Made by a program: the position numbers and the translations under genes
Notes under the pieces: model-generated
What the model was told of the DNA's origin: nothing
Database searches by the model: none
What the model saw: only the letters and a program-made list of their open reading frames with translations
Part shown: in pieces, positions 44,529 to 53,893 of the stretch
Numbering within the stretch: position 1 is the stretch's first letter
Layout: every line of letters starts with the position of its first letter
Source of the DNA: Pontiella desulfatans
Lineage (GTDB): Bacteria; Verrucomicrobiota; Kiritimatiellia; Kiritimatiellales; Pontiellaceae
NCBI RefSeq assembly: GCF_900890425.1
Contig: NZ_CAAHFG010000003.1
Coordinates: forward strand, 124,001-188,000
Direction: 5' to 3'
DNA: 64,000 nucleotides

Positions 44529-46124
44529 TTATGCCTTGGCCTCCACCAACTCGGTGGCCATGACCTTGAGCTGTTTCAGATCCAGTTTGCCGGAGCCGAG
44601 GGCGGGCATTTCCTCGATCTGGAAAAAGTTGTCCTTGCGCGGATGCCATAGGTTGGGGAGCGAGCTCTCCTTGACAATCGCATGGAGTTTTTCGGGATCG
44701 CCAACCTCGGGCGTGAAGAGGACAACGAGCTGTTCGCCCTTGCGCTCATCCGGCGCGGCCGTAACGAACAGGATCTGGTTGACCGCCCCGAGTCCCTGGA
44801 GCAACTCTTCTTCGAGGGCAAGATGGGGAACCATTTCGCCGCCGATCTTGCTGTAGCGCATCAGCCGGTCAAGAAGGAAGATGAAGCCGTCTGGATCGAC
44901 CCGTGCAATGTCGCCGGTGGTATACCATCCGTCCTGGATGACTTTCGCGGTTTTTTCCGGTTGCCCAAGATACCCGCGCATCACATTGGGCCCTTTGACC
45001 AGCAGCAGGCCCTCTTCATTTTCTCCGAGTTGTTCCCGTGTTTCGGGATGCACCACCTTCACGGCAACGCCCGGAACCGGACGGCCAACGCTGCCATCCT
45101 TGCAACCCACCTTCACGACGCCGCCGACCACGGAGTCGGCCACGTTGGTGGCAATCACGGGGGAGCATTCGGTTGCGCCGTAGCCTTCCATGGGCCGGAT
45201 GCCGAAGCGCGCCTCGAATTTGTCGGCCAGTTTTTTCTTAAGCTTTTCGGCGCCGGTAACAATCAGGCGCAGCGATCTGAAGTCGTCCTCCTTTGCCTTG
45301 GCCATGTAGGTGAGCAGGAAGGTGGGGGTGGCAAACAGCATGGTCAGTTTCCGTTCGCGCACCAGCTGCGCAACGGCCGCCCCTTCGATCGGGTTGGGGT
45401 GGTAGCAGGCCTGGAAGCCCGTAACCAGCGGCGCCCATAGGGTTGCGGTGAAACCAAAGGAGTGGAAGAAAGGCAAGACGGCGCAGAGCCGGTCGTTGCC
45501 GTCAAAGTTGAGCACCTTCTGGAAGCTCTCGATGTTCGAGAGAATGTTCTGGTGCGACAGCATGATCCCTTTGGGGTCTCCGGTGCTGCCGGATGAAAAG
45601 ATGATCGTGGCCAGATCGTCCGGCGTGGTGCCCTTGGCCGAATAGAGCATGGAGGCCGGCAAGAGCAGCGCCTTGAGCAACGCCTTGATTTTTGCGCCGG
45701 ACGAGATGCCTTCCAGGATGTCCTCAATGAATACCGCGTTCTCCGGAACGGGGCATTTGGCGGCAATCTTTTCGGCGAACGGACGCGCCGTGATGACGGT
45801 CTTGAGGTTGCATTGTTCAATGGAGGAGTTGAAGGCATCGGCGGATGCGGTGAAGTTGAGGTTCACGGCAACTTTTCCAATCAGTGGAATGGCGATGTTG
45901 GTGAGTGCCCCGCCCACCGTGGAGGGCAGGAGGACTCCGATCATCTCCTCTCCTTCGGTCATGCGCTTGAGTTCGTTGCCCAGCAGGATCGACGCAATCA
46001 GGGCTTTCCCGAACGTCAGGTCTTTTCCGGTGGTGTCGGCAATGGCGGGTTTCTTGAAGTTGTTCCGCGCGGTTTTGATGAATTGCAGGGGGAGGTAGCG
46101 GTCGGTCTGTTCGTTGGTGTTCAT
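44529..46124 (-). CDS. Acyl-CoA/acyl-ACP synthetase (AMP-binding)
   Basis: 531 residues. The AMP-binding P-loop IIFSSGSTGDPKGIMLSH, the MEGYGATECSPV motif and DRLMRYSKIGGEMV match the acyl-ACP synthetase domain of Aas. It is a tandem duplicate of the C-terminal part of the next-upstream fusion, with near-identical segments such as DAFNSSI-x-QC. Its ATG overlaps the fusion's stop (ATGA), so the two are translated together. It lacks the transporter and acyltransferase parts. It probably activates fatty acids. Confidence 0.85.
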   Translation of the reverse strand: MNTNEQTDRYLPLQFIKTARNNFKKPAIADTTGKDLTFGKALIASILLGNELKRMTEGEEMIGVLLPSTVGGALTNIAIPLIGKVAVNLNFTASADAFNSSIEQCNLKTVITARPFAEKIAAKCPVPENAVFIEDILEGISSGAKIKALLKALLLPASMLYSAKGTTPDDLATIIFSSGSTGDPKGIMLSHQNILSNIESFQKVLNFDGNDRLCAVLPFFHSFGFTATLWAPLVTGFQACYHPNPIEGAAVAQLVRERKLTMLFATPTFLLTYMAKAKEDDFRSLRLIVTGAEKLKKKLADKFEARFGIRPMEGYGATECSPVIATNVADSVVGGVVKVGCKDGSVGRPVPGVAVKVVHPETREQLGENEEGLLLVKGPNVMRGYLGQPEKTAKVIQDGWYTTGDIARVDPDGFIFLLDRLMRYSKIGGEMVPHLALEEELLQGLGAVNQILFVTAAPDERKGEQLVVLFTPEVGDPEKLHAIVKESSLPNLWHPRKDNFFQIEEMPALGSGKLDLKQLKVMATELVEAKA

Positions 46125-49100
46125 TTGGCACTTCCTTTCGTTGCGACCAATTCGGCGGCCATGGTTTTGAGCTGTTTCATGTCGAGCTTGCCGGAACCGA
46201 GGGCGGGCATTTCCTCGATCTGGAAATAGTTGTCCTTGCGCGGGTGCCAGAGGTTGGGCAGCGTACTATGTTTCATGAAGGCCTGGAGCATGGCGGCGTC
46301 GCCGGCCTCGGCGGTGTAGAGCACCACGAGCTGCTCGCCCTTGCGCTCGTCGGGGGCGGCGGTCACAAAGACAATCTGGTTGACGGCCTCCAGCCCTTGC
46401 ATCAGCACCTCCTCCGAAGCAAGGTGCGGCACCATCTCGCCGCCGATCTTGCTGTAGCGCATGAGCCGATCGACGAGATGGATGAACCCATCCGAATCGA
46501 TGCGGGCGATGTCGCCGGTGGCATACCATCCATCGTTGAGCACTTCGGCTGTTTTTTCGGGAAGGCCGAGATAGCCTTGCATGACGTTCGGCCCCTTGAT
46601 GAGCAGCAGGCCTGCCTCGTTTTCGCCCAGTTCTTCGCCCGAATCGGGATGCACCAGCTTCGCGGTAACGCCGGGGATCGGGTGCCCGACGCTGCCTTCC
46701 CTGAGTCCGGTTTGCCTGAACCCGGCAACGTCGGCATCGGGCAGGTTGAGGGAGGTGACCGGCGAGAGCTCGGTTGCGCCGTACCCTTCCATTGGCCGGA
46801 TGCCAAAGCGCTCCTCGAAGCGGTCGGCCAGTTTTTTCTTGAGCTTTTCCGCCCCGGTCATGATGAGGCGCAGCGAGATGAAATCATCCTGCTTGGCTTT
46901 CGCCAGATAGGTCAGCAGGAAGGTGGGGGTGGCGAAAAGCAGCGTGAGCCGGTTCTTGCGCACCATCTCGGCAATCGCCGCGCCTTCGACCGGGTTGGGG
47001 TGGAAGCAGGAAAAGAAGCCGACGGTCAATGGCCCCCACAGGGTGGCGGTGAACCCGAACGAGTGGAAGAGCGGCAGGATGGAGCAGAGCCGGTCGGTTT
47101 TCTCGAAGCGGATGATCATGCCGAGGGCTTCGGTATTGGAAAGAATGTTGTGGTGCGAGAGCATGACGCCCTTGGGGTCGCCAGTGCTGCCGGAGGAAAA
47201 GATGATCGTGGCGGGGGCATCGGGCGAAAAATTGCGGGAAGGGTAGAGCATGGTGGCGGGAAGGAACAAGGCCTTGAGCAGCGCCCGTATCTTGGTGCCG
47301 TGCGCGATGCCCTTGGCCATATCCTCAAGGAAGACGGCATCGTCGGGGACGGGGCATTTGCCGCCAATCTTTTCCACGAAGGGGCGGGCGGTGATGACGG
47401 TCTTGATTCCGCACTGCTGGATCGAGGAATTGAAGGCATCGGGCGAGGCGGTGAAGTTGAGGTTGACCGGCACTTTCCCGATCAGGGTGATGGCGACGTT
47501 TGCGAGTGCTCCGCCGACGGTGGCGGGTAGGAGTACGCCGACCATTTCCTGCCCCTCGGTGATGCGCTTGATTTCGTGGCTGAGCGCGATCGCGGCGACG
47601 AGGGTTTTCCCGAAGGTCAGGTTCTTGCCGGTCGTATCGGCAAGGGCGGGCTTGGTGAAGCGCCGCCGCGCGGTCTTGATGAACTGGTAGGGCAGGGCGC
47701 GGGTACGGTCTTTCTTGGCGTCGAAATAGTCCATGGCCAATTCCGAGACCGCTTGCCGGGCGGCATGGCTCGATGTTGCGGCGGGCAAAGGCGCCCCGTA
47801 TGCGACATGCACATGGCAGCGGCGCGAGGGGAGCCGGGCCAGGATGCGGCCGTAGTAGTGGCTCAGTACGCTGCCCCAGGCCCCGCCGATATAGATGGGG
47901 ATGATGGGGTAGTCGGAGTCTTTCATGATGTGTTCGATGCCCGGCTTGAAGGGCTGCAGGTTCCCGTTTCGCGTTAGCCATTGTTCGGGGAAGGTGCAGA
48001 CGAGGTAGCCGTCGTCCAGCGCCTGCCTGGCGGTTTGCAGCGCCTCTTCGAGCACATGCGGTGGATCGTTGGCCGAGATGGGAATGGCCTGCATCAGGCG
48101 GAAGAGCGGGTTGAGCCAGCGGTTACGGTACATGCTTCGTTCCATGACGAACCGGATGCGCCGTTGCTGCGTGGCCGAAAGCAGCAGGGCATCCGACCAG
48201 GTGACGTGGTTGCTCGCCAGCAGCGCGCCGCCGGTGACCGGTATGTTTTCAAGGCCGGACGAGCGGACGCGGTAGATGATCCGGGTGAAGACCAGAACCG
48301 TGAAGCGCACGATGAAGTCCGGCAATATTATGAAAGTTCCCAAGGCCAGCAGGGCGGTCATCACTCCGTTGATGGTGAAGCAGCCTTTGGCGGTGAAGCC
48401 GAGGTTCTTGGTCAGCACCAGGAACATGACCGCCGCCAGCGCCACGCCGAGAAAATTCAGGAAATTCATGCAGGCGAGGATTTCGCCGAGCCGTTCGCGC
48501 GGGCTTCTTTGCTGGACGAACGACTGGAGCGGGACAATGAAGATGCCGGCGCTGAGCCCGATCAGGAAGACGGCGCCGATAACCGACGGCAACGAGGTCT
48601 GTTGCAGTCCGAGCAGCAGGCAGGCGGTGGTGAGGCCAACGGCGCCGATGGGAACCAGGCCAAATTCAATGCAGCGCCCCGACAGCTTTCCGCAGGCCAG
48701 TGCGCCAAGGGCAATGCCGACGGCGGCCATGGGGAAGAGGTAGCCGCTGGTGGTGGTGTCCCACCCGAATTCCTCGGTGCCGATCAACAGCAGGTTTTGC
48801 TGGATGAAGGCTCCGAGGAACAGGAAGTAGGCCACGCTCAGCAATGTGGCGAACAGGTAGCGGTCCTTACGCAGGCTGAACAGGGTCTTGAACATATCAA
48901 CCACGAAGAAGGGGGTGAATTTTTGCTTGGTTGAGCCGACAGCCGCCGTGCGTTCAATGCGTGTGCTCGAAGCGAGGCCCAGCGCGGAAATAACGATGCA
49001 GACGCCGGCCAGACCAAGGTATGAACCGCGGAAAACCAGCGCCAGGAAGAGCGAGGGCACGAACGTTCCGGCGATGATGGCCAGGTAGGTCAGCCCAACG

Positions 49101-49528
49101 AGGAAGCTGTTGGCCTTCGATAATTCCTCCAGCTTCACCAGCTCCGGGATGATGCCGAACTTGGAGGGGCCGAAGAAGGCGCTTTGGGTGCACATGAGGA
49201 AGAGCAGGGCATAGAGCATGACGGGGCTCGCCAGCAGGATGGCCACCAGCCCAAGCACCATCAGTCCGGTCTCCGCGCACTTGGAGTAGAAGACGATGCG
49301 CTGCTTGCTGTAGCGGTCGGCCAGAATGCCGGCGGCATGCGAAAACAGCAGGAATGGAACCACGAACACCATGGCCGCCAATCCAATCGTGGATTTTTGG
49401 TCGAGACCAAGGTGGTCGACCAGATAGAAGATCACCAGCAGTTTGAAGACGTTGTCGTTGAGGGCACCGAAAAACTGCGTGGCGTTCAGCCATGCGAATG
49501 AATGTTGGGAATCTCGCGCTTTCATCAT
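46121..49528 (-). CDS. aas: LplT-PlsC-Aas fusion: lysophospholipid transport and reacylation
   Basis: 1135 residues in three domains. Residues about 1-410 are a 12-helix major-facilitator (LplT-like) transporter opening WLNATQFFGALNDNVFK. Residues about 415-600 are a PlsC acyltransferase with NHVTWSDA (HxxxxD). Residues about 625-1130 are an acyl-ACP synthetase with IIFSSGSTGDPKGVMLSH. E. coli has LplT and Aas as separate proteins; here they are one chain. It should flip and reacylate lysophospholipids, chiefly lysophosphatidylethanolamine. An acyltransferase gene lies 6 bases upstream. Confidence 0.88.
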   Translation of the reverse strand: MMKARDSQHSFAWLNATQFFGALNDNVFKLLVIFYLVDHLGLDQKSTIGLAAMVFVVPFLLFSHAAGILADRYSKQRIVFYSKCAETGLMVLGLVAILLASPVMLYALLFLMCTQSAFFGPSKFGIIPELVKLEELSKANSFLVGLTYLAIIAGTFVPSLFLALVFRGSYLGLAGVCIVISALGLASSTRIERTAAVGSTKQKFTPFFVVDMFKTLFSLRKDRYLFATLLSVAYFLFLGAFIQQNLLLIGTEEFGWDTTTSGYLFPMAAVGIALGALACGKLSGRCIEFGLVPIGAVGLTTACLLLGLQQTSLPSVIGAVFLIGLSAGIFIVPLQSFVQQRSPRERLGEILACMNFLNFLGVALAAVMFLVLTKNLGFTAKGCFTINGVMTALLALGTFIILPDFIVRFTVLVFTRIIYRVRSSGLENIPVTGGALLASNHVTWSDALLLSATQQRRIRFVMERSMYRNRWLNPLFRLMQAIPISANDPPHVLEEALQTARQALDDGYLVCTFPEQWLTRNGNLQPFKPGIEHIMKDSDYPIIPIYIGGAWGSVLSHYYGRILARLPSRRCHVHVAYGAPLPAATSSHAARQAVSELAMDYFDAKKDRTRALPYQFIKTARRRFTKPALADTTGKNLTFGKTLVAAIALSHEIKRITEGQEMVGVLLPATVGGALANVAITLIGKVPVNLNFTASPDAFNSSIQQCGIKTVITARPFVEKIGGKCPVPDDAVFLEDMAKGIAHGTKIRALLKALFLPATMLYPSRNFSPDAPATIIFSSGSTGDPKGVMLSHHNILSNTEALGMIIRFEKTDRLCSILPLFHSFGFTATLWGPLTVGFFSCFHPNPVEGAAIAEMVRKNRLTLLFATPTFLLTYLAKAKQDDFISLRLIMTGAEKLKKKLADRFEERFGIRPMEGYGATELSPVTSLNLPDADVAGFRQTGLREGSVGHPIPGVTAKLVHPDSGEELGENEAGLLLIKGPNVMQGYLGLPEKTAEVLNDGWYATGDIARIDSDGFIHLVDRLMRYSKIGGEMVPHLASEEVLMQGLEAVNQIVFVTAAPDERKGEQLVVLYTAEAGDAAMLQAFMKHSTLPNLWHPRKDNYFQIEEMPALGSGKLDMKQLKTMAAELVATKGSAK

Positions 49529-49534
49529 GGAGCC

Positions 49535-50722
49535 TCAATTCATTTCAATGTTGTCGAGCAGGGTTTGCACTTCATGTTCGAGTTTTTCGGTTAGTGCGTG
49601 AACCTGGTTTTTGCCTCCGTTGCCACGCTCGACCGGGATCGGTTCGCCAAAGGCGATGACCGCCCGCCGGGTGGCCCGGATGCCGGCCGTTGGTTTTTTC
49701 AAAACATCCTCTTCGAATTTATCGATCATCTCCGCCATGTCTTCGATGGTGGGCCGTTTCGAAACATAGGTTCCGGGATAGCTGAAGAGTTGGGTCACAA
49801 TGAACAGGTCGTCGAGATCCACCTCCGCCGCGAGGTGAGCGGCGCCGGACAGGGTGTCGTCTTCCGTGCACTGGATGGCTTGGCGTCGGCAGGCCTTCAC
49901 GCGTTCGGGCAGGGTGGCCGCGGGGTTCGTGATGCCCTGTTTTTTTTCGAGTCCCTGGAGAATGTATTCGGCCAGCGCCTGGATGCGCTCCGGCAGGGTG
50001 CCCGTCTGGGTTTCGCCGAGATATTCCTTTTCCTTGAGCCCCAGGATGGCTTCGGCGAATTGGTAGATGCGCTTGCGCAGGATCAGGTTCCGTTTGGGGC
50101 GCCACAACAGCTGTTCCTCCAGCCGATCCATCAGCGCCAGCAGCTCTTCCATGGGATTCTCGATATACTCGTAGCGAATGCCGCAGGGCACAAAGCAGAT
50201 TGGGCGGTCGGCTTGTTTGCAGGCATTGAGCGCGATTGCCGACGGGCCGTCCAGGAACGGGGTAACGCGTTTGTTGATATGGTAGATTTCACCTTCGGGA
50301 AAAATCACCAGCGGATAGGGTTTGTTGCGGAGGATGTTGACCGCTTCTTTGAACGCCCGGATATCGTTGCCCTCGCGGTTGACGCTGAAGCAGCCGTGGT
50401 GCCGCAGGACGAGGGTGCTGATCCAACTCGCCCGCATGAAAATCTGGGAGGCGGCCATGAAGTAGAACGGTACCTTCAATTGGTCGGCCACCCAGTAGAG
50501 TACGGAGGGATCGGCATGGCAGGAATGGTTCGGGGTAATCATGATCCCATGCCCTTTATCCATGCATTTCTGAAGGTGCTCCAAGCCCCGGGTTTCGATC
50601 TCCATCAGGTGGTGGTATTTCACGCGGAGGCGGCGGCGCATAAACCGCCAGAACCGGAAGCGCCCCCGGGTCAGTTGCGGCGACCACCAGCGTGGCGGTG
50701 TTTGATAGGGTTGGGCATCCAT
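49535..50722 (-). CDS. PlsC-family acyltransferase
   Basis: 395 residues. The glycerolipid acyltransferase motif NHSCHADP has His66 and Asp71, and FPEGE is the second conserved block. The C-terminal half, about 150 residues longer than typical PlsC, is helical and of unknown role. It lies directly upstream of the fusion gene and likely serves the same phospholipid remodelling pathway. Confidence 0.82.
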   Translation of the reverse strand: MDAQPYQTPPRWWSPQLTRGRFRFWRFMRRRLRVKYHHLMEIETRGLEHLQKCMDKGHGIMITPNHSCHADPSVLYWVADQLKVPFYFMAASQIFMRASWISTLVLRHHGCFSVNREGNDIRAFKEAVNILRNKPYPLVIFPEGEIYHINKRVTPFLDGPSAIALNACKQADRPICFVPCGIRYEYIENPMEELLALMDRLEEQLLWRPKRNLILRKRIYQFAEAILGLKEKEYLGETQTGTLPERIQALAEYILQGLEKKQGITNPAATLPERVKACRRQAIQCTEDDTLSGAAHLAAEVDLDDLFIVTQLFSYPGTYVSKRPTIEDMAEMIDKFEEDVLKKPTAGIRATRRAVIAFGEPIPVERGNGGKNQVHALTEKLEHEVQTLLDNIEMN

Positions 50723-50737
50723 TTCAATTCCTGTGTT

Positions 50738-50929
50738 TCATTCGATAACGATGATTGCGTTCTTGTTGCGCCTTTGCTGTTTGCGCCAACGCTCCCAATC
50801 CTCCTCCGTTTTCAGCTCGCGCTCCACCTCCTGCGTATATCCCAGATCCCGTGAGGCTTCATACGACTCCTCCGTCGTGACGCACCCCTGCACAACAATC
50901 AAGAGCAGCGCCATGAACAAAACCCGCAT
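50738..50929 (-). CDS. Small lipoprotein
   Basis: 63 residues from ATG 50929 with lipobox VVQGC (Cys16) and a charged C-terminus (WERWRKQQRRNKNAIIVIE). No family recognised. It lies 15 bases before the acyltransferase gene on the same strand. Confidence 0.5.
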   Translation of the reverse strand: MRVLFMALLLIVVQGCVTTEESYEASRDLGYTQEVERELKTEEDWERWRKQQRRNKNAIIVIE

Positions 50930-50959
50930 CTGGCTCCTCCTATCCTGGCTTGGAGTATC

Positions 50960-51012
50960 GACCGCGAAGACGCTAAGAAGCAAAGGGTTCTGTTCTTCGC
51001 GTCTTTGCGGTC
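50960..51012. repeat. AACCAC-type dispersed palindrome
   Basis: GACCGCGAAGACGC is mirrored by GCGTCTTTGCGGTC around a short middle. Same family as the elements at 28228 and 57221. It could act as a terminator downstream of the thioredoxin-like gene. Confidence 0.6.
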
Positions 51013-51024
51013 ATTAAAGATTCG

Positions 51025-51891
51025 TTAGTATTGGGAGATTTGCTGTTCGATCTCTTGGATCTCGGCCTGCATGGCCTCGTATAACTTCATGTTTTCGTCG
51101 TTCCGTTCCGGCTTGGAACGCATCCAGTCGGAGAGCTTTTTCCCGGTTTCTTCGAGTTTGGTTTCGAGTTCCTCGAACTTCTTTCGTTCTTCCTCGTCCA
51201 GTTGTGCAACGCGGAATTCGAGCATCTTTTCCTCCAGTTCGCCGACATCGCGTTTCAGCTGCCTTGCCTTGGCGCGTGCCTCGGCCTCTTCTTTTTCCGC
51301 CAGCTTCTGCTCGGCCTGTTTGGTTGCCAGCTCGTCGAGGAATCCGCGGTAGGTCTTGCGGTCTTCCCCGCTGAGCGCGGCGCAATATTTTTCGACCTCC
51401 GCCTGTCTGAAACGGAGGAGGTTCTTCAGTTCCGCCTGAAAGCTCTCCGGCGTTTTGTCCCGCCCGGACTTCAGGCGTCCGAGCTCCGTTTTTCCGTCCT
51501 GGTCGAGCACCACGAAGGTGGGGTAGCCGCGGATGCCATATTCGTCCTTCAATGCATTGTTGCGTTCGACATACTTTTCGGGCACCAGGCTTTTATCCTT
51601 CGGAAAATCAATCAGCACCATCATGAGGTTGTCTTTGGCATAGGTTGCCCATTCCGGCTTGGTGAAAACATTTTCCTCCATGACCTTGCACCAGCCGCAC
51701 CAGTCCGAGCCGGAAAAATCCAGCAGGATTGGCAACTGCTTTTCCTGCGCCACCTTTTTTGCGGCCTCGTAGTCCATCGTCCATTTGCCCGGCACCGCGC
51801 CATCGGCATCGAACTCGACGCCCGCCATGGTTCCGTTCACTGCACCCGACAGCAGCAAGGCTGCCCCGATCATCCATGTTGTGTTCTTCAT
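51025..51891 (-). CDS. Exported thioredoxin-fold protein with coiled-coil tail
   Basis: 288 residues from ATG 51891. A signal peptide (TTWMIGAALLLSGAVNGTMA) precedes a thioredoxin domain with the WCGWC active site at 64-68 and the cis-Pro loop GYPTFVVLDQDG. From about residue 170 the protein is an Arg/Glu/Lys-rich coiled coil. It is probably a periplasmic disulfide or thiol-redox protein. Its start overlaps the stop of the small lipoprotein gene before it (ATGA). Confidence 0.82.
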   Translation of the reverse strand: MKNTTWMIGAALLLSGAVNGTMAGVEFDADGAVPGKWTMDYEAAKKVAQEKQLPILLDFSGSDWCGWCKVMEENVFTKPEWATYAKDNLMMVLIDFPKDKSLVPEKYVERNNALKDEYGIRGYPTFVVLDQDGKTELGRLKSGRDKTPESFQAELKNLLRFRQAEVEKYCAALSGEDRKTYRGFLDELATKQAEQKLAEKEEAEARAKARQLKRDVGELEEKMLEFRVAQLDEEERKKFEELETKLEETGKKLSDWMRSKPERNDENMKLYEAMQAEIQEIEQQISQY

Positions 51892-52250
51892 GCAATATCT
51901 CCTGTTAGGTTTATGATTCCCGTAATGCACAGGGTGTGCCATCGGCATGTCGCTTCAAAAACCTTATGGATTCCAACAATTCTTGTCCCTTCTGTTTCCC
52001 TGTTGGACATGGAATGCCTATCCGGTAGCCATTCGCTGTCCAAGTCGGCATAGGGCACCGTCCGGCAGGACGACAGGAGGAGGGCGGCCAGCAAGCCAGC
52101 GATGTGGAGGGTCGCCGGCCTCGCCGGCCGGGCAACGTTTCGTTGCCTGCCGTGGAGTGGTGCGGGGAGGTCGGCGTTGGCGCCGACCGGGCTGAGAGGT
52201 CTCTGCCCCTCCAGCACATCCGATACAGCAACTGTGCGTTGTGTTTTCAT
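51888..52250 (-). CDS. Lipoprotein with REP-like palindromes inside its N-terminus
   Basis: 120 residues. A strong GGAGG ribosome site precedes ATG 52250, and the stop overlaps the next start (ATGA), so it is probably translated. The lipobox LLLSSC is at Cys62, very late: about 28 residues rich in Arg, Pro and Ala (from hairpin-forming DNA at 52106-52188) sit between the start and the hydrophobic segment. The signal may still work or may have been spoiled by the insertion. No family recognised for the mature part. Confidence 0.5.
   Translation of the reverse strand: MKTQRTVAVSDVLEGQRPLSPVGANADLPAPLHGRQRNVARPARPATLHIAGLLAALLLSSCRTVPYADLDSEWLPDRHSMSNRETEGTRIVGIHKVFEATCRWHTLCITGIINLTGDIA
52106..52188. 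repeat. REP-like cluster D: three hairpins inside a gene
   Basis: Two GGAG-headed palindromes (at 52106 and 52166) flank a third hairpin GGCAACG-TTT-CGTTGCC. The last one is GGTCGGCG-TTGG-CGCCGACC. All three lie within the reading frame of the lipoprotein at 51888-52250. Confidence 0.65.
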
Positions 52251-52282
52251 TCTCCACCTCCATCTCTGGATAAATGCGAAGC

Positions 52283-52795
52283 CTAGCGTTTTCGGAACAG
52301 GCCTGGATCATCATCGAACAGCTCGATGTTGCCACTGTTTTCAATAAACACTTTGCGCAGTTCCTCCGTGGTTTTGAGGTTGTTGGAAACCACGTCTTCA
52401 TTGAGCAACCGAACATCCAATACGCCGTTCGTGATGGCATAGCGGGCAACATGGAACAGATGGTTTTTATCGGCCTCCTCCACATCGCCTTCGCCGGTTC
52501 CGATGGCTTCGAGCTGCACGCAGGCCACGCCGCCCAATTTGATCGGGTAGCCGCGGTAATAGATGCTGTTTTGGCCCATGGGGTGGTGGATCAAATATTC
52601 GGTGCCCGAGTACCTCAGCACCATCATCCGGTCGTCCTCATCCTCGTGGACGCCTTTCCTCGGCACGGGCTCCCAAAGCCCGATGAGTGCCTGATCGATC
52701 GCGATCGTGTGCTCCTTCACCAGCGGCTCCTCGTATTCGCAGCCCGCGATTAAAACGACTGCCGCGGCCATTGTTGTCATGACTAGCGCTTTCAT
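52283..52795 (-). CDS. Lipoprotein of unknown function
   Basis: 170 residues with a lipoprotein signal and lipobox LIAGC (Cys19). The mature part is mixed alpha/beta with an acidic middle. It is one of several consecutive lipoprotein genes on the minus strand. No family recognised. Confidence 0.65.
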   Translation of the reverse strand: MKALVMTTMAAAVVLIAGCEYEEPLVKEHTIAIDQALIGLWEPVPRKGVHEDEDDRMMVLRYSGTEYLIHHPMGQNSIYYRGYPIKLGGVACVQLEAIGTGEGDVEEADKNHLFHVARYAITNGVLDVRLLNEDVVSNNLKTTEELRKVFIENSGNIELFDDDPGLFRKR

Positions 52796-52817
52796 CCTCT
52801 TCCTCCATTCTTGAACT

Positions 52818-53204
52818 TCATGGTGAATATATGACCGTGATGGTATCGCTGGCGGTTCCCTTTCCTTCGTCCGAGGCCACCGTTACGGTGATGGGGTTTT
52901 CGCCGGGCTCCAGGTTGACGTCCGCGAACCAGGTTCCATGACCGTCGTTATAGAGGACATAGCCTGGAACCGTGCGGTCGGTCAGGGCGTTGTAGGCGAA
53001 GACCTCCCACGTGGTGTTGTCGCATCTGCCTCCCAGCCGGACGGCGGTGAAGTCCGTCTGGTAGACCTCTTCCTCGGTCGGGTTCTTGATGGTTACCCAC
53101 GGGGCGTCGTCATCATTCCCTTCGCGATCTTCATTGCATCCGGTGCAAAGGAGCACCGCGGAAAGGAGGGCCGTCATGGCAATCCTTGAAAACGCAATTT
53201 TCAT
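52818..53204 (-). CDS. Lipoprotein with an Ig-like beta-sandwich
   Basis: 128 residues; lipobox LCTGC (Cys23) after a clear signal peptide, then an acidic linker (NEDREGNDDDAP) and an Ig-like domain ending GKGTASDTITVIYSP, as in many extracellular bacterial domains. It starts two bases after the stop of the gene at 53207. Confidence 0.65.
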   Translation of the reverse strand: MKIAFSRIAMTALLSAVLLCTGCNEDREGNDDDAPWVTIKNPTEEEVYQTDFTAVRLGGRCDNTTWEVFAYNALTDRTVPGYVLYNDGHGTWFADVNLEPGENPITVTVASDEGKGTASDTITVIYSP

Positions 53205-53206
53205 CG

Positions 53207-53893
53207 TCAGTCTCCGTTGCGCTGCGCCACCCGCTTCAGGATAACGGCATTATCCAGATCCCATAATCCATTGGGATTGCTGCGGAAATAGGTGTCCTGC
53301 TCTTGCTTGGTGCCTTCCAGGGCATAGTCGCAGGAGCCATAGCCGCAGTTGGTCTTTCGCGCATTTATCTTGTTGGCCTTTGCATCGGCCTTGAGCTTGT
53401 CGGAATCGACATTGAACAGGATCGCAGTGTCGGGACTCTCTTTGTCCGTTGCCGGAACAACCACGCGGAGGATGGTGTAAAGTTGGTCTTTTCCATCTTC
53501 GTTGCATTGGATGCTCAGGAAGAGTTGGTCGTCGAGTTCGGAGAGCACCACCTCGAACGATTCCGTCGCGTAGTCGCCTTTCTTATTGTCCCATTCCATG
53601 GCCGCAACAACGAGCGTGTTGGATTCGGTGCAGTGCACGTGGTAGACACCTTTGTCGCAAAGCATCCAATCGCTTTCAACGGCAAGAAAGCCATTGGTGA
53701 GAACCACCTTTTCGCCGGGGTAGTATGCGGACTTTAGCGAGCTGCATCCGGCCACCGCGATGACCAGGGCCAGTAGGCAGGTTGTTTGGAGGGGCGGGTT
53801 CTTCCCCGCCCGCATTTGCCCTAGCCACTGCCGGAGCCGGAGGAACCCGTCGCTCCATCGAAATGCCAGGATCGCCGTTGTTTTCATTGCCAT
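53207..53893 (-). CDS. Lipoprotein, REP-like hairpin within the leader region
   Basis: 228 residues if ATG 53893 is used, which overlaps the stop of the ferritin-like gene (TGATG) and so may be coupled to it. A second ATG at 53815 gives a typical 24-residue lipoprotein signal ending LVIAVAGC, so that may be the true start. Between the two ATGs lies a GGAG-headed palindrome (53788-53811). The mature part has no recognised family. Confidence 0.55.
   Translation of the reverse strand: MAMKTTAILAFRWSDGFLRLRQWLGQMRAGKNPPLQTTCLLALVIAVAGCSSLKSAYYPGEKVVLTNGFLAVESDWMLCDKGVYHVHCTESNTLVVAAMEWDNKKGDYATESFEVVLSELDDQLFLSIQCNEDGKDQLYTILRVVVPATDKESPDTAILFNVDSDKLKADAKANKINARKTNCGYGSCDYALEGTKQEQDTYFRSNPNGLWDLDNAVILKRVAQRNGD
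53788..53811. repeat. REP-like element E
   Basis: GGAG followed by GGGCGGG-TTCTT-CCCCGCCC on the plus strand, in the N-terminal coding region of a lipoprotein on the opposite strand. Confidence 0.6.
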
